From NCBI GenBank assembly GCA_015680685.1, contig MNCI01029080.1, forward strand, positions 54,091-75,418: 21,328 nucleotides of DNA, given 5' to 3'. How positions within the stretch are numbered: position 1 is the stretch's first letter; each line of letters starts with the position of its first letter. Shown here piece after piece: positions 1 to 10,400 of the stretch. The notes beneath the pieces were generated by a model that made no database searches, was not told the DNA's origin, and worked only from the letters and a program-made list of their open reading frames with translations. Made by a program: the position numbers and the translations under genes. Source of the stretch: Gnetum montanum. Lineage: Eukaryota; Streptophyta; Gnetopsida; Gnetales; Gnetaceae.

Positions 1-1008
1 AACTCCCACCTGTTGGCCATATTCAAGGGAGCAGTCAACGACTTTATCAAGTCCAAGCTGTATTATCTTTCCCCTGGAGACATACGTCAGGCCTTCGCCC
101 AGGTCCGGAGCATCCAAGATGCTGCGGAGGCTAGCAAAGACCCGGCGTACATCGCTTACAAGAACACGCACAACAAGGCTAAGGACAAAGGTAAGGCAGC
201 GACCACTACTATAGCGACATTGACTGAGAATGCCAAAAACAAAAACAAAAACGCTACAGCAACAACACCACCTGAGGCCATGGCTGGTGTCGGCACCAGC
301 CAAGCCACAGCTGCCCCTGAACAGGCCCCCCAGCCAAAGCCGAATTTTGAGCGTAAAGACCGCTCAAAATACGTGGCTCTCCCAGTGAAACACTCCGAAC
401 TGCTAAAACAACTGTTGGCGGCAGGACACATTCAACCTAAGAAGGTGTCCGAGGAGGCCCTGAAGCGTCACAGACGTAACTATGAATTGCTGAAGGACCC
501 CTCTCTCGCCCTGCCTAACGAACCGGCAGTTCCGAGATCTTTCAAGCTGGACCGTTTCTGTGACTACCACCAGATGTGTGGTCACAACACGGATTACTGC
601 TGGGCGTTAAAAGACGATATTCAATGCATGATCGATGAAGGTCATCTGACACTAGACAGCAGTAACCCCACTCGTCCTGAAAACCAGACATTACATGTAT
701 ACAAGGATCCGTTAAACGCAAATTACGATCCTTATACAATCACTGTGGTAAGTACGGACGGTGAGCGTAAAGGGCCACCAAAGCAGACTTTTGTTTTGCG
801 TGTGCCCACCAGCTCACAAAGGGGGGCAGCTACTTCTTCGGTAGCAGGTGGGGTCTCACGGCCGCCGTTCATTATACGGGCGCCTTCTCAGGCATGGCCT
901 CCGTCACAAGCTACTGCCCAAGCCGCAGCTCCGTCTGTGCCCTCACCGAGAGCGCCCTTCATCATTAGGATGTCCCCACCACAGGCTGCTCCTCTCACGC
1001 AGGGGTAG
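1..1008 (+). CDS. gag: Gag polyprotein, C-terminal part (5' partial)
   Basis: The structural protein that packages element RNA into virus-like particles. The frame is open from base 1, so the protein begins left of the window; the TTG at 13 is not a real start. Seen: an early stretch typical of the end of a plant gag domain, then an Asn/Lys- and Ala/Thr-rich linker (about 180-310), a basic segment with E-R-K-D-R-S-K-Y (about 349-372), and a zinc knuckle at 559-600 with residues C-D-Y-H, H and C spaced C-x2-H-x4-H-x4-C. This is the variant used by many plant gypsy gags in place of CCHC. The C-terminus is Pro/Ala/Ser-rich and low in complexity. The frame ends at TAG 1006-1008, but the protease follows in the same frame with no other stop, so gag and protease were probably one polyprotein. 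Confidence 0.85.
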   Translation, partial: NSHLLAIFKGAVNDFIKSKLYYLSPGDIRQAFAQVRSIQDAAEASKDPAYIAYKNTHNKAKDKGKAATTTIATLTENAKNKNKNATATTPPEAMAGVGTSQATAAPEQAPQPKPNFERKDRSKYVALPVKHSELLKQLLAAGHIQPKKVSEEALKRHRRNYELLKDPSLALPNEPAVPRSFKLDRFCDYHQMCGHNTDYCWALKDDIQCMIDEGHLTLDSSNPTRPENQTLHVYKDPLNANYDPYTITVVSTDGERKGPPKQTFVLRVPTSSQRGAATSSVAGGVSRPPFIIRAPSQAWPPSQATAQAAAPSVPSPRAPFIIRMSPPQAAPLTQG

Positions 1009-2184
1009 ACCTCCAAACAGAATCATCAAGCATCGCCTCCTAAGCGGAAGGAGGAAAGCACTGAGGCTAATGCAACAAAAAATAACTCTACGCTCAGCTT
1101 CCCTAAGCCTAGGCCCCTGGCCTCTGCGCCCATGACCATGCCCCAGAGGCATGCCACAGGCACAGGAACGCAGCAACCTTCTTCTGGTAGGAAGACGAAC
1201 AACCCCTCTTCTAAAACCGCCCCGCCTCGAGAGATCTGTCTCTTGGGCCGGATGGAGGAAAGTAAGGGGGATAAACCAACCTGCCGGGAGAAGGACCTCC
1301 TCGATGCGTTCACGCAGGTTAAACAGGCTCTCAAGCAAAAGAACACGACGCTGAGCTTGTATGACCTCTTGATGAATTCTCACAAACACCGTGAGGCTAT
1401 GGTACGCATGCTGGCGTCCATACCGGTGGATGCCAGCCTACCAGTGGAAGAGGAAGCGATACACGCTATCATGTTTCCTTTTGAGGCTGAACAATCCAAG
1501 CCCACCTCATTGACCTTTCTGGACGAGTCTGTTAAAGATGATCCAGAAAAAGGTCACGTGACAACGGAGCCGATGTTCATCACCATTCGGGTCAGTCAAT
1601 ACCGGATCCGGAGGGTGCATGTGGATGATGGTGCGGCTACTAATGTCGTTCCCTATTCCATCGTGGATAGGCTGGGTTTGTTCGACCAGATCACTCCCAC
1701 GACAACGGCCTACGTAAATTCATTCAATGGAGCACGGGTTCAAGTCAAGGGGACGGTGCGAATTGAGTTTGTGGCGGGGAATCAATTCCCCACGGAAGCC
1801 ACATTTCTAGTCGTCGAGGAGATGCCCGGCTTCAACTTGATCTTAGGGAGGTCGTGGTTAGCTCAGCTGAGGGCGGTTTCGTCGCCTATCCATCAGGAGA
1901 TACACCTGCCTTACGCTGGGGGGGAGGTTATCATACGCGGCGACGAGATCACTCCCAGGACCGTTAGTAACATTGAGGAAGAGCGGGGTTCAGAGATCGA
2001 AACGGCTGATGATCAGCCTTCTCTCCAAGCCCCTGAACAGAACAATGACAATGCTGACGGTTTAGCCTGGGCTGACCTGCCATTTCCGGATGACAGCGTA
2101 GAGGAGTCGAACTGCAAACCTCCTCGCCCTTACGCAGCCGTTAACGTAAAAACCGTCAAGAGGCAGTTGCGCACTGATAGCTGA
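1009..2184 (+). CDS. pol: Retropepsin-type aspartic protease region of gag-pol
   Basis: Processes the Gag-Pol polyprotein. This frame is the direct continuation of gag after TAG 1006-1008. The first Met in frame is at 1132, but an independent start is not needed if the stop is read through or is a recent mutation. Seen: a basic/polar linker (1009-1250), then the protease core with the active-site signature V-D-D-G-A-A-T-N-V-V-P at 1621-1653, where the D-x-G catalytic triplet is at 1624-1632 with Asp in the middle position instead of the common Ser or Thr. The downstream hydrophobic signature N-L-I-L-G-R-S-W-L follows near 1834-1860. The tail after about 1980 is acidic and ends at TGA 2182-2184. 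A possible in-phase splice donor (GTAAAA at 2146) lies just before the stop. Family assignment is firm; the exact protein ends are uncertain. Confidence 0.82.
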   Translation, partial: TSKQNHQASPPKRKEESTEANATKNNSTLSFPKPRPLASAPMTMPQRHATGTGTQQPSSGRKTNNPSSKTAPPREICLLGRMEESKGDKPTCREKDLLDAFTQVKQALKQKNTTLSLYDLLMNSHKHREAMVRMLASIPVDASLPVEEEAIHAIMFPFEAEQSKPTSLTFLDESVKDDPEKGHVTTEPMFITIRVSQYRIRRVHVDDGAATNVVPYSIVDRLGLFDQITPTTTAYVNSFNGARVQVKGTVRIEFVAGNQFPTEATFLVVEEMPGFNLILGRSWLAQLRAVSSPIHQEIHLPYAGGEVIIRGDEITPRTVSNIEEERGSEIETADDQPSLQAPEQNNDNADGLAWADLPFPDDSVEESNCKPPRPYAAVNVKTVKRQLRTDS

Positions 2185-2383
2185 ACGAAGCTCTCCAGCG
2201 TGCGTGCATGTAAGTTAGCGTATCTATCAGTCAATAGTTTCCTTATGTCTATGTGCTTTATGACTGTGAGCCTTTTGCCTTTTACGCTTCGCCTTTTGCC
2301 TTCGCTTATTACGCATGTTAACGATATAGCTTTACTACTTTACGCAACGTCCAGGGTTACGTTCTGTTACGCATTTACGCACT
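2185..2383. other. Non-coding AT/pyrimidine-rich spacer after protease
   Basis: No supportable gene. It contains the strong donor-like GTAAGT at 2210 and irregular TTACGC/TTTTGCC words that look like degenerate precursors of the tandem repeat that follows. Confidence 0.5.
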
Positions 2384-2783
2384 GGCCCGCAATGGCCTTA
2401 AACTAGTTTTTCTTTGCAATTTACACGCTTTTGGCCCGCAATGGCCTTAAACTAGTTTTTTCTTTTCAATTTACGCACTGGCCCGCAATGGCCTTAAACT
2501 AGTTCTTCTTTGCAACTTACGCATTGGCCCGCAATAGCCTTAAACTAGTTTTTTCTTTTCAATTTACGCACTGGCCTGCAATGGCCTTAAACTAGTTTTT
2601 CTTTTTAATTTACATACTGGCCCGCAACGGCCCTAAACTAGTAGCTACTTTGCCATTTACGCATTGCTTTGTAACCGATTTACGCATCGGCCCGCAACGG
2701 CCTTAAACTAATAGCTACTTTGCCATTTACGCATGGCTTCGTAATCCATTCACGCTTTCGGCCCGCAATGGTCTTAAACTAAG
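2384..2783. repeat. Tandem repeat, eight units with GGCC dyad and TTAAACTA tail
   Basis: Units begin near 2384, 2433, 2480, 2526, 2573, 2619, 2689 and 2760. The spacing is 46-49 bp for the first six and 70-71 bp for the last two steps. Each unit carries GGCCCGCAATGGCC (a GGCC/GGCC dyad with six bases between), immediately followed by TTAAACTAGT or a close variant, then a T-rich stretch and TTTACGCA. The 70-bp units contain an extra TTTGCCATTTACGCAT segment. The repeat ends just downstream of the antisense gene's 3' end, so it could act as its 3' flank. A related design occurs at 10955-11336. Confidence 0.85.
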
Positions 2784-2882
2784 ACAAAAAAAAGGATATG
2801 ATAGATAGCTGATAGTCAATCAAAATCTATAATCTCTTTGTCCTTCAAATCATTGTGACATGATGCCAGAAAAACAAAAAAA
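2784..2882 (-). other. Likely 3' flank or UTR of the antisense gene
   Basis: An AT-rich stretch between the dyad repeats and the antisense stop codon (TGA, minus strand, 2883-2885). It contains A-runs at 2785-2792 and 2873-2880, which read as T-rich tracts on the minus strand. No canonical AATAAA is present, so assignment as a polyadenylation region is only positional. Confidence 0.35.
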
Positions 2883-5800
2883 TCACGCATGACCCATACT
2901 GCCACTATCACCCGTGTCTTTCAACTCTAAGTCTAAACCCATAAGGTCATCCTCCAGTGGGTCATCGTTTCCGGGAAGTATCCCTCCTGGAAAAATTGTC
3001 TCTTCATGAGACTCTCCTTCTAACGCTGGCTCCACTGGAAGACGCTCTCTGTCGTGTTCCACTTCTGCTTCCATAGTTTCCTTCTCCAGCCCCTCAGTGG
3101 GCAGACGTCCTCCACCTTCTGGTATCTAAAACATCAATAGCATAAAAATTAGAGTAGGCAACATTATGTCTAGAAATGCGCTGGCTAAGCCATGCGTAAG
3201 CTTACCCCAGATGACCCAGCTTCAGCAGCAAAGGGAAGCTTGTCTAGACTAGCCCACAAACGCTTCATGATTTCGTCCTCTATTAGGTCTTGCCACGCAT
3301 CCTCGCCCAAAGCCATCCCTGCTTTTACCTTTTCTTTCTCCACGCTGCTCTAGGCAGGAGGATCTGGGTAGAAGGTAGGGATTGAAGTTTGATTCCCAGG
3401 AAAGATCATTGCTCTCTCTGGAGAGGCAGTGACGGTCACCTGTTCTTCGAACCTCTTGAAGGCCTCGGACGCTCCGATGGTGTCCACAAAGACCTCCAGA
3501 GACCGTGCTTTAATAGCAGACTCACGATAGCGTTTCCGGTAGGCGGTGCTTTCCCTTTTGTACACGTGCTTGTGGTCCTTCTCCTTCTGCCCCCATTCCT
3601 GAACACCTGCGCAGTAGTCCCTCCAGTCTCGGCTCTTCTGAGCAAGGAGCTCTATTTGCATCCTTTGCTCGATTAATGCTCGGCTGGTCTGTACGCTGTT
3701 CCGGATCGCTGTCCAATAATGGGAGTGATCAATCATAGCAGTACGCCAGTCTTCGTCTCCTATCACTCGAGCCTGTAGGAACTTGTAGCGCTCCCTTAAG
3801 TGCTCGACTTCCTTAGTCAAAGACTCGACCCTCTGTTCTGATCGCTACAGTTTTCTCCATAGGTCTTCGTTGATGTTCCTGCTTTCCCACGTGGAGCGTG
3901 TCGAGCGTAACGCACATTTACGCATTTCCTCATAAATGTAGCATGGCACGACCGCACCATCAGATGAAGGCTCAGCTGTGTCCAGGTCAATGGGCTCCGC
4001 GGGGTCCCATCGGAGGTGAGCTCCTGACAGAAAACAAACATTAAGATAGATGACATATTATAACACCATTATGCACTTACTTTCACTAGCTTACCAACAC
4101 CAGGGTCGATGCGTTTGAGACGCTCGATGATGTCGTTAATCACGCCTTCCATGAAGGCAAACTTATCAGGCAGGTCTCTCCACGTCGCATTAGCAGTAGC
4201 GGACGTCGAGACATCTCCTTCTCCTATAACATACTCAGTTAGATATCACCTATTTACAAATTCTTGCAAAACCCATGAAAAAAAAACATACGCTCATTAC
4301 CTCTGCCGACAACAGTGGTAGCGTCGTCAACATTCTCCCTACTACTTGCCGTTCCATGCACTGGGGTTTGTGCGTCTCTCGCTCCAGTAGCAGGAGCCTT
4401 CTCCCCAGTCTGTACGCGGCTCCCACCAGCAGTTGGGGTCACCCCACGTGCTGAAGGCTGCGCACGACGCGTGCTAGCAGCTGGGGCCTCTGTTTCCAAA
4501 ATCGAGGCTCCCTCTCCACGCTTTAACACCATTGCCCCTGTCTCAGGGGTCAGTCGACCTGTCTTTTTTGCTGTTTACATTCTCATGCCTTAGAACACAA
4601 TTCCATTAGTCAAACTTAAATATTGCGTATACAGTCTTTACACTTACCAGGCGGAGGTTTAGTCCGCTGCACCGTGAGCCCTACGGTGTGGCCAGCTTCG
4701 CCTCCAGGGGTCTCAGCCACACGGAGCCTCTTCCGTCGAGCTGCAGGCTCCACGATTTCCTCTGCCAAGCGTTTCCCCCGCGAGCCATCGCCAGTGTAGG
4801 TAGGCATTATCCCGCCTACACTGTCGAGACCCCGCACTCGGGGTGCCGTCATGCCTTTGGTAGTCACGGACATTGACTCTCCGATCCCTTCCGGCAGATC
4901 CTGTCCACGGGTAGTGCTGAGGATGTGGGCGATCCAGGGTTTGGACAGTTGGTCTCGGTCCTGCTGTACCCAGACCCCGTTCTTTTGGACGACCAAATAC
5001 TCCGCAAACCGCCGGAGGACGGCTATAAAAAAGGCATGATGCACGTTGAAGCGAGACTCAAGCTTCTCGCGAAGCTTGACCATCTCGCTCCGCAAACCCT
5101 CGGCGAGATGACTGCCCCAGTCGAAACGGGCTCCCTCCTCCAGCACCTCTCGCATAATACGCGTCTGCTCCACTGAAAAGTACCGCGCTTGCGAGAGGGT
5201 TTTGGGGAAGGCACGGGCCCGAAAAAGGGGATACAGCGTTTTGGCGGTCGGCAGATCGAACTGTTCACAGGGGAACCCCTTGGTATCCTTAGGGACCTTG
5301 GCCCACTCTTGCAGAAGCGCCTCCACTTTGACGCCCCTCTGGGCCTTCACGTCTACGAGAAGGCCACTAGAGGGAACACCAAACAGGTCTGAGAAGACCT
5401 GTGCGTTAATGTCAAAATTCACACGCACGTTGTACACGCGCGTGCTGAAACGGTCGGCCTTCGCATTAAAGGAGTCCACCAAGCCGATCATCTCGCTGGC
5501 GGGGACGTCAGAGGTGGCGGCTAAGAACAGGTGCAGTAGCCCTGCGGTCTGGAGGTTGGTCACCACCACAGCTGGGGCCGCTGAGTGGTCAAGCCAATGC
5601 TGTGCCTCTTTGATGTCCCCATAATGAAAGAGGACATCTCTCGCCTCGCGGCTGGAAATTGTTAAGGTAATCTCCTGAGATTCCCGGACTGTATGTCAAA
5701 AATGCAAAAACAAAATGCAAGACATTACACAAACAGTATTGCAATAGTCATAACTCGTAATAACGTAAATAGCACTAAACACGCAACAATCTTACCGGGG

Positions 5801-6995
5801 CCGAACGGCAGCGGGAATTGCGGGAGTTCTATCTCCACGTCCTCGACGTTGAGGGGCGGATCCAGCGTCCAATCCTCATGCAACCACCCGAGGCTCTGGC
5901 ACTTCTTGAAGGCCTCCTCATAGCGTGAGTGGTACTCACGCATCTCGTGGCCAATTTGCCCGATAAGGTCGGCACGAACGTTATTCGTCGCGGTGAACAG
6001 CGTTATCGCCGTTTCGGCACAGGATAGCGTGCCGCCGTCACCGATTAGTTTGTTGTCGCGGATAAAAAACCTGTACAATACAGCGTAATTTCTTCTTACA
6101 TAAACTTTTCTTCTTACCTACATAATTTTCACACATTGTAACATATAAAAATAAAACAAAGCCATCTAGATCTGCTTACCCACCTGCATAGTATACCGTG
6201 CCTTGAGGGTTCTGGAAATACGTTGACACATGACGGGCCACGAACAACGTATTGTATGAGTGGTAGCAGTTGAAGCGGGTCATACCCCAGATCCACTGCA
6301 AGCTCCTCAGACCCCGAGAGCTAAGCGCTTGGTCCTTGGGATTGCCCATTTTGACCGCCCCATCTATCAGATAGGCCAGAATCCCCTGCGAAGACCCTAG
6401 CAACAGGTGCTCCAGAACGGCCCTGGCAACATCTCCGGTCACATGCGACCAAATGATGATGCTGAACCTACGCAGTAAAAACTGCAAGAATTCCAGCGCA
6501 CCCTTTCGGTACCAGATGACCTTCCCCTGCACTCTTTTGTGCGGAGGAGGGACATTTGGGACGATAGGGTTTAACCAGCATAAAACCCCAACAATATCCA
6601 GCACAAGCAGGATGGGCTTCAGCGCGATGCTGTAGAAAAGACCGAGACTCATTAAAACATCTACATCTATGCATCTACACGTCAACCAGGCCGAAATTGC
6701 CCAAACCCTTGCAAGAAACGCAAGGTTTGTCCCTGACAACGGCAATGAACTCAACCTCACCAAAACCCTCGCACTAAGACGAGGTCCATAATTTGACACA
6801 CGCATTCATGCTAGAGACATTTAAACAAACAAACAAAATGAAAGGGCATATAGACCGAGCGTAAAGAATAGCCTACCAGTTGAGAGGCATCGGGTCGCAG
6901 ACATTGATCAACGCTCGCGAAACACGGTTCAGGCTTCCCTGCACTTCGTCAATTTTCGTCAATTTGGCATTCTACTTCTTTGCCTTTGGAGCCAT
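2883..6995 (-). CDS. Antisense eight-exon gene between protease and RT, with three in-frame TAGs
   Basis: Exons on the minus strand, 5' to 3': 6995-6877, 6629-6180, 6070-5796, 5688-4648, 4570-4301 (or from 4558), 4223-4095, 4023-3206, 3125-2883. Every intron has GT-AG ends (most donors GTAAG or GTAAT) and the phase carries through all seven joins, giving 1,115 codons including the stop. In-frame TAGs lie at 6972-6974 (codon 8), 3845-3847 and 3350-3352. The start M-A-P-K-A-K-K is basic. The middle exons are Trp/Leu-rich and resemble, by eye only, the 'putative plant transposon protein' domain found in plant retroelement ORFs. Exon 4 ends with an NLS-like R-R-K-R-L-R (4738-4721), exon 5 is a Thr/Ala/Pro-rich linker, exon 7 is charged and coiled-coil-like (about 3870-3430), and exon 8 is acidic. 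Function is unknown. Antisense ORFs are known in other Tat elements, but as I recall those lie near the 3' LTR. Confidence 0.72.
4648..5688 (-). other. Largest exon (exon 4) of the antisense gene
   Basis: An uninterrupted 1,041-base exon. The acceptor is ACAG before 5688 and the donor is a perfect GTAAGT starting at 4647. It begins with two bases completing the codon started in exon 3 and ends one base into a codon, matching both neighbours. Content: a hydrophobic, predicted helical region (about 5600-5450), a Leu/Phe-rich segment with L-F-G-V-P-S (about 5380), a Lys/Glu-rich amphipathic stretch (about 5110-5000), a conserved-looking Trp motif W-I-A-H-I-L (about 4930), then a Gly-rich, basic end with the putative NLS. 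The TTG/GTG-like codon near 5569 is not a start, because the frame continues to the acceptor. Confidence 0.7.
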
Positions 6996-7170
6996 CACGA
7001 TAGTTGCAGGGTTTCTTTACAGCTTGCCTATAGATACTAGATAGATTACACACCCTCGTCGCCTATTTTCCTTCTCCCTGCTCTTTCTTCTCTCTGCTCT
7101 GCTTCTTGCTCTGTTCTTCCTTGTAAATTCAAATCCAGATAGCTAACAACCAGTTTCATCAAAAGGCCAC

Positions 7171-7180
7171 CTACTTATAC
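7171..7180 (-). promoter_or_regulatory. TATA-like promoter of the antisense gene
   Basis: The minus strand reads GTATAAGTAG here, about 180 bases upstream of the antisense ATG (6995). Between them, about 7130-7055, the minus strand is strongly GA-rich (repeated AGAGA/GAAGA), as in many plant 5' leaders. A start near 7140-7150 would give a leader of about 150 bases. This places an antisense promoter inside the candidate sense intron, roughly 260 bases before its acceptor. Positional inference only. Confidence 0.45.
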
Positions 7181-7436
7181 GCGAAGATCGCCAACTTGAT
7201 ATCGGATTAAAGCGGAACTTTCCCGAAACGGAATCCGAAAATTTGGTATTAATTCGGCTGGTATCACACGCACCACTGTCCGAAATGACGTTAAACTACC
7301 ACATCTTATCGCCTCGTAATCGGGTTGCATTGATTACAAGCTCTGTCACCAACATTCAAAATTTCAGTTAGCATTCCACGTTTAGCAACATCCTGTCACT
7401 TGTCTCCTAACCGATTACGCACTTGCCGGTTTTGTA
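7181..7436. other. Non-coding region upstream of RT and of the antisense promoter
   Basis: No supportable ORF. It holds the upstream flank of the antisense promoter on the minus strand and, on the plus strand, the branch-point-like CTAAC (7407-7411) and the pyrimidine-rich run into the acceptor at 7437. Confidence 0.5.
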
Positions 7437-7449
7437 GGACAGGCGGAGG

Positions 7450-10400
7450 ATGGACACCACGGTTTCAGCACCTTTAACCTTGACAGGCCCATGCGGGCAC
7501 TTAACTAGGCCATTTGACTTCACATTAGTAGACGCTAACCCCCCTTTAGCAGGCGTAACCATAGCTACATCGGAGACATCCCCAGACTGGCCAGAACAGT
7601 CCACGCGCACGCTAGACCTGGAAGCTGGAGACATAACCGAGGACCCCATTAGTGAGGTCCCTGTCGTTACGCATAGGGGTGAAACCAAGACGCTCAAGGT
7701 CAGTTCCTTGTTAGACGAGAAAACGCACAACGCAATAAAACAGGTCCTGCAAGACAACATCACTGTCTTTGCATGGTCATACGAGGACATGCCTGGGTTA
7801 GATCCTAGACTAATCCAGCATAACATTATCCTCGACCCGCAAATCAAACCAGTTAGGCAAAAGGCACGCAAAATCAAACCAGAGATTGCGCTAGCAGTGC
7901 GTGATGAAATCACCAAACTATATCGGGCAGGTTTCATCCGCGCGGTCGATTACTCGGACTGGGTATCTAACATTGTGGTCGTGTCGAAGAAGACCGGGGG
8001 TATACGCATATGCATAGACTTCCGGGATTTGAACAAGGCCACAGTCAAGGATAACTTCCCACTGCCGAGTATCGACCAGCTAGTGGATACAACAGCTGGG
8101 CATGCGCTTCTGTCCTTCATGGATGGCTTTTCAGGCTATAATCAGATTCGCATTAACCCAGAACACCAGTTGACGACAACATTCATGACACCCTGGGGAA
8201 CATTTTGCTATACCATGATGCCGTTCGGTCTGAAGAATGCCGGAGCGACGTATCAACGAGCCATGACGTACATCTTTAGCGATTACCTCCTAGGAAGGCT
8301 GAATGACTATGTAGACGACATAGCTGTGAAGTCTTTGAAGTCGGAAGATCATTCAGAGGACCTGGAGTTAGTCCTTAAGAGATGCTCCATGCACGAGCTC
8401 CGGCTTAACCCAAAGAAATGTGTGTTCGGAGTCAAAACCGGACGCATGCTGGGGTTTGTGGTATCGGAAGCCGGCATACGGGTTGACCCTGATAAGGTCA
8501 AGGCCATTGTCGCGTTACAACCTCCCACAGATCTCAAGCAACTCCGCGGGTTACAGGGTCGCTTGCAGTTCATACGCAGGTTCATTTCAAGGTTAACTGA
8601 CAAATTACATCCCATGCAACACTTGCTGAAAAAGGGGGTTAATTTTGAATGGACCAATGATTGCCAGCTTGCGTTCGACAGTCTAAAACAGGAATTGCAA
8701 CAATTACCAACGGTTTTCCCGCCACAAAGGGATTTACCCTTTTTCATTTACCTCGCCACTTCGGACGTAGCCATAGCAGCGTTACTTTGTCAAAAAAGGG
8801 AGGATGGGTCAGAAATGCCCATCTATTACCTAAGTCACGCTCTATGTGCGTACGAGACGCGGTACAACGACGTTGAGCGTAATTGCTTAGCACTAGTTTT
8901 TACGCTCAAGAAATGTAGGCATTATCTGTTTCGTAGTCAGGTTAATATCATTTGTAAAAATAACATACTTAGGGCCATTACGCATAGTCTATACGAGAGT
9001 AGCAAAATCGCTCGCTGGAAAGCTATCACTGCGGAGTTCGACCTCCACTACATTGGCCAATCATCCACGAAAGGCCAGGCGATAGCCGACCAATTAACGA
9101 CTTCACCAATTGACAACCACGCAACCGTAGAGCCAGAATTTCCCGATGAGCATATACATAGTTTAAGCCCTGTTTCGACAGGCCTCGAAGCAACATTGTA
9201 TTTCGATGGAGCTTCAACAGCCAGAGGTGGCAGTGCGGCCACTGTTCTTACGCTATCGCCTGAGGATGTGCGTCTACACGCTTATCGATTGACGTTCCCT
9301 TGTACGAACAATGTAGCAGAGTACGAGGGGCTCCTCAGGGGACTTTTAATTGCAGGCGAACTCAATGTTCAACACCTGGCAATTAGGGGCGATTCGATGC
9401 TTGTCATAAATCAAATCACTGGAGTCTATGCCTGTAAAGCGGTACATTTGCAGCCCTACTGTGATCAGGCTAAACATCTTTTAAGGCGATTTATGACCTT
9501 CGACGCCCAGCACGTCCCACGGACTGACAACACGCTGGCCGACGCATTGGCCACCCTGGCTTTACACGTGCCATCACACTTGCTTAACACCTGCCCCACA
9601 TTGATTACCGACTGCACCGACCCTATCATTCAAACGGCGCAAATCTCCTCTCTTACCGAGGAAAGCACGCCTGAATGGTACAATCATATCAAATCTTATC
9701 TTTTACAGGGTGAATTATCAGCTGTTTTGACACGCGCGCAAAAGGACGCAATCCGAAAACGGGCCAAGCACTACGTCATCATCGGAGACAGCACTCTCTG
9801 TAGACGCTCCTTTGATGGCGTCTTGCTCACCTGTGTTAACGCAGACCAAGCACAACACATCGTTAGCGAGGTTCACGAGGGACTGTGCGGTGGCCACGTA
9901 GCACCACGCGTTATGGCCTTAAAAATCCGGCGCCTAGGGTACTACTGGCCACGCATGGAACGAGACTGCCTGACGAAGGTCAAAACTTGTGACACGTGTC
10001 AACGGCACGCAAACCTTATACACGTGTCACCCACAGAATTGCACACGACGCAGATAACCTGGCCATTCCAACGATGGGGACTAGACATTATCGGACCCAT
10101 CACGCCAAAATCTTCCGCAGGACATAGCTTCATCATTACCGCCACCGAGTACTTTACGAAGTGGGTAGAAGCTGTTCCCCTGCGGAAAATCACATCTCAA
10201 CAGGTTTGTCATTTTATCTTGGACAACATAGTGACCAGATTTGGCCTCCCAATGACTATTGTGACCGATAATGGGCCACAGTTTAGCAGCGTGGATACCA
10301 AATCTTTCTGTGACAACCTAGGCATCAGGCAGTCCTTTTCCTCCCCCTATTACCCGCAGGCAAATGGTCAAGCTGAAGCATCGAACAAGATAATAATCAA

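Larger units (their letters stand above)
2146..7437 (+). other. Candidate sense-strand intron between protease and RT
   Basis: Inferred. The acceptor side is good: TTTTGTAG ends at 7437, preceded by a branch-point-like CTAAC at 7407-7411, 27 bases upstream. The RT frame is open exactly from 7438, because the preceding codon is the TAG that forms the acceptor. Two donors are possible: GTAAAA at 2146, in phase 0 and before the protease stop, which joined to 7438 keeps protease and RT in one frame; and a stronger GTAAGT at 2210, which lies after the stop and would leave RT as a separate ORF starting at ATG 7450. Known: Ogre elements of the Tat lineage are reported to splice an intron in the protease-RT region. 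The segment holds a tandem repeat and a complete antisense gene. Confidence 0.45.

Noticed and set aside
943-1389. 148-codon minus-strand ORF over the gag-protease boundary
   Set aside because: A shadow of the Pro/Ala-rich plus-strand coding frame; low-complexity Arg/Leu-rich translation without a domain.
3817-4056. Minus-strand 79-codon ORF with Met start
   Set aside because: It is in a different frame from the spliced frame of exon 7, which continues the coiled-coil-like sequence on both sides; it runs into the intron 4024-4094.
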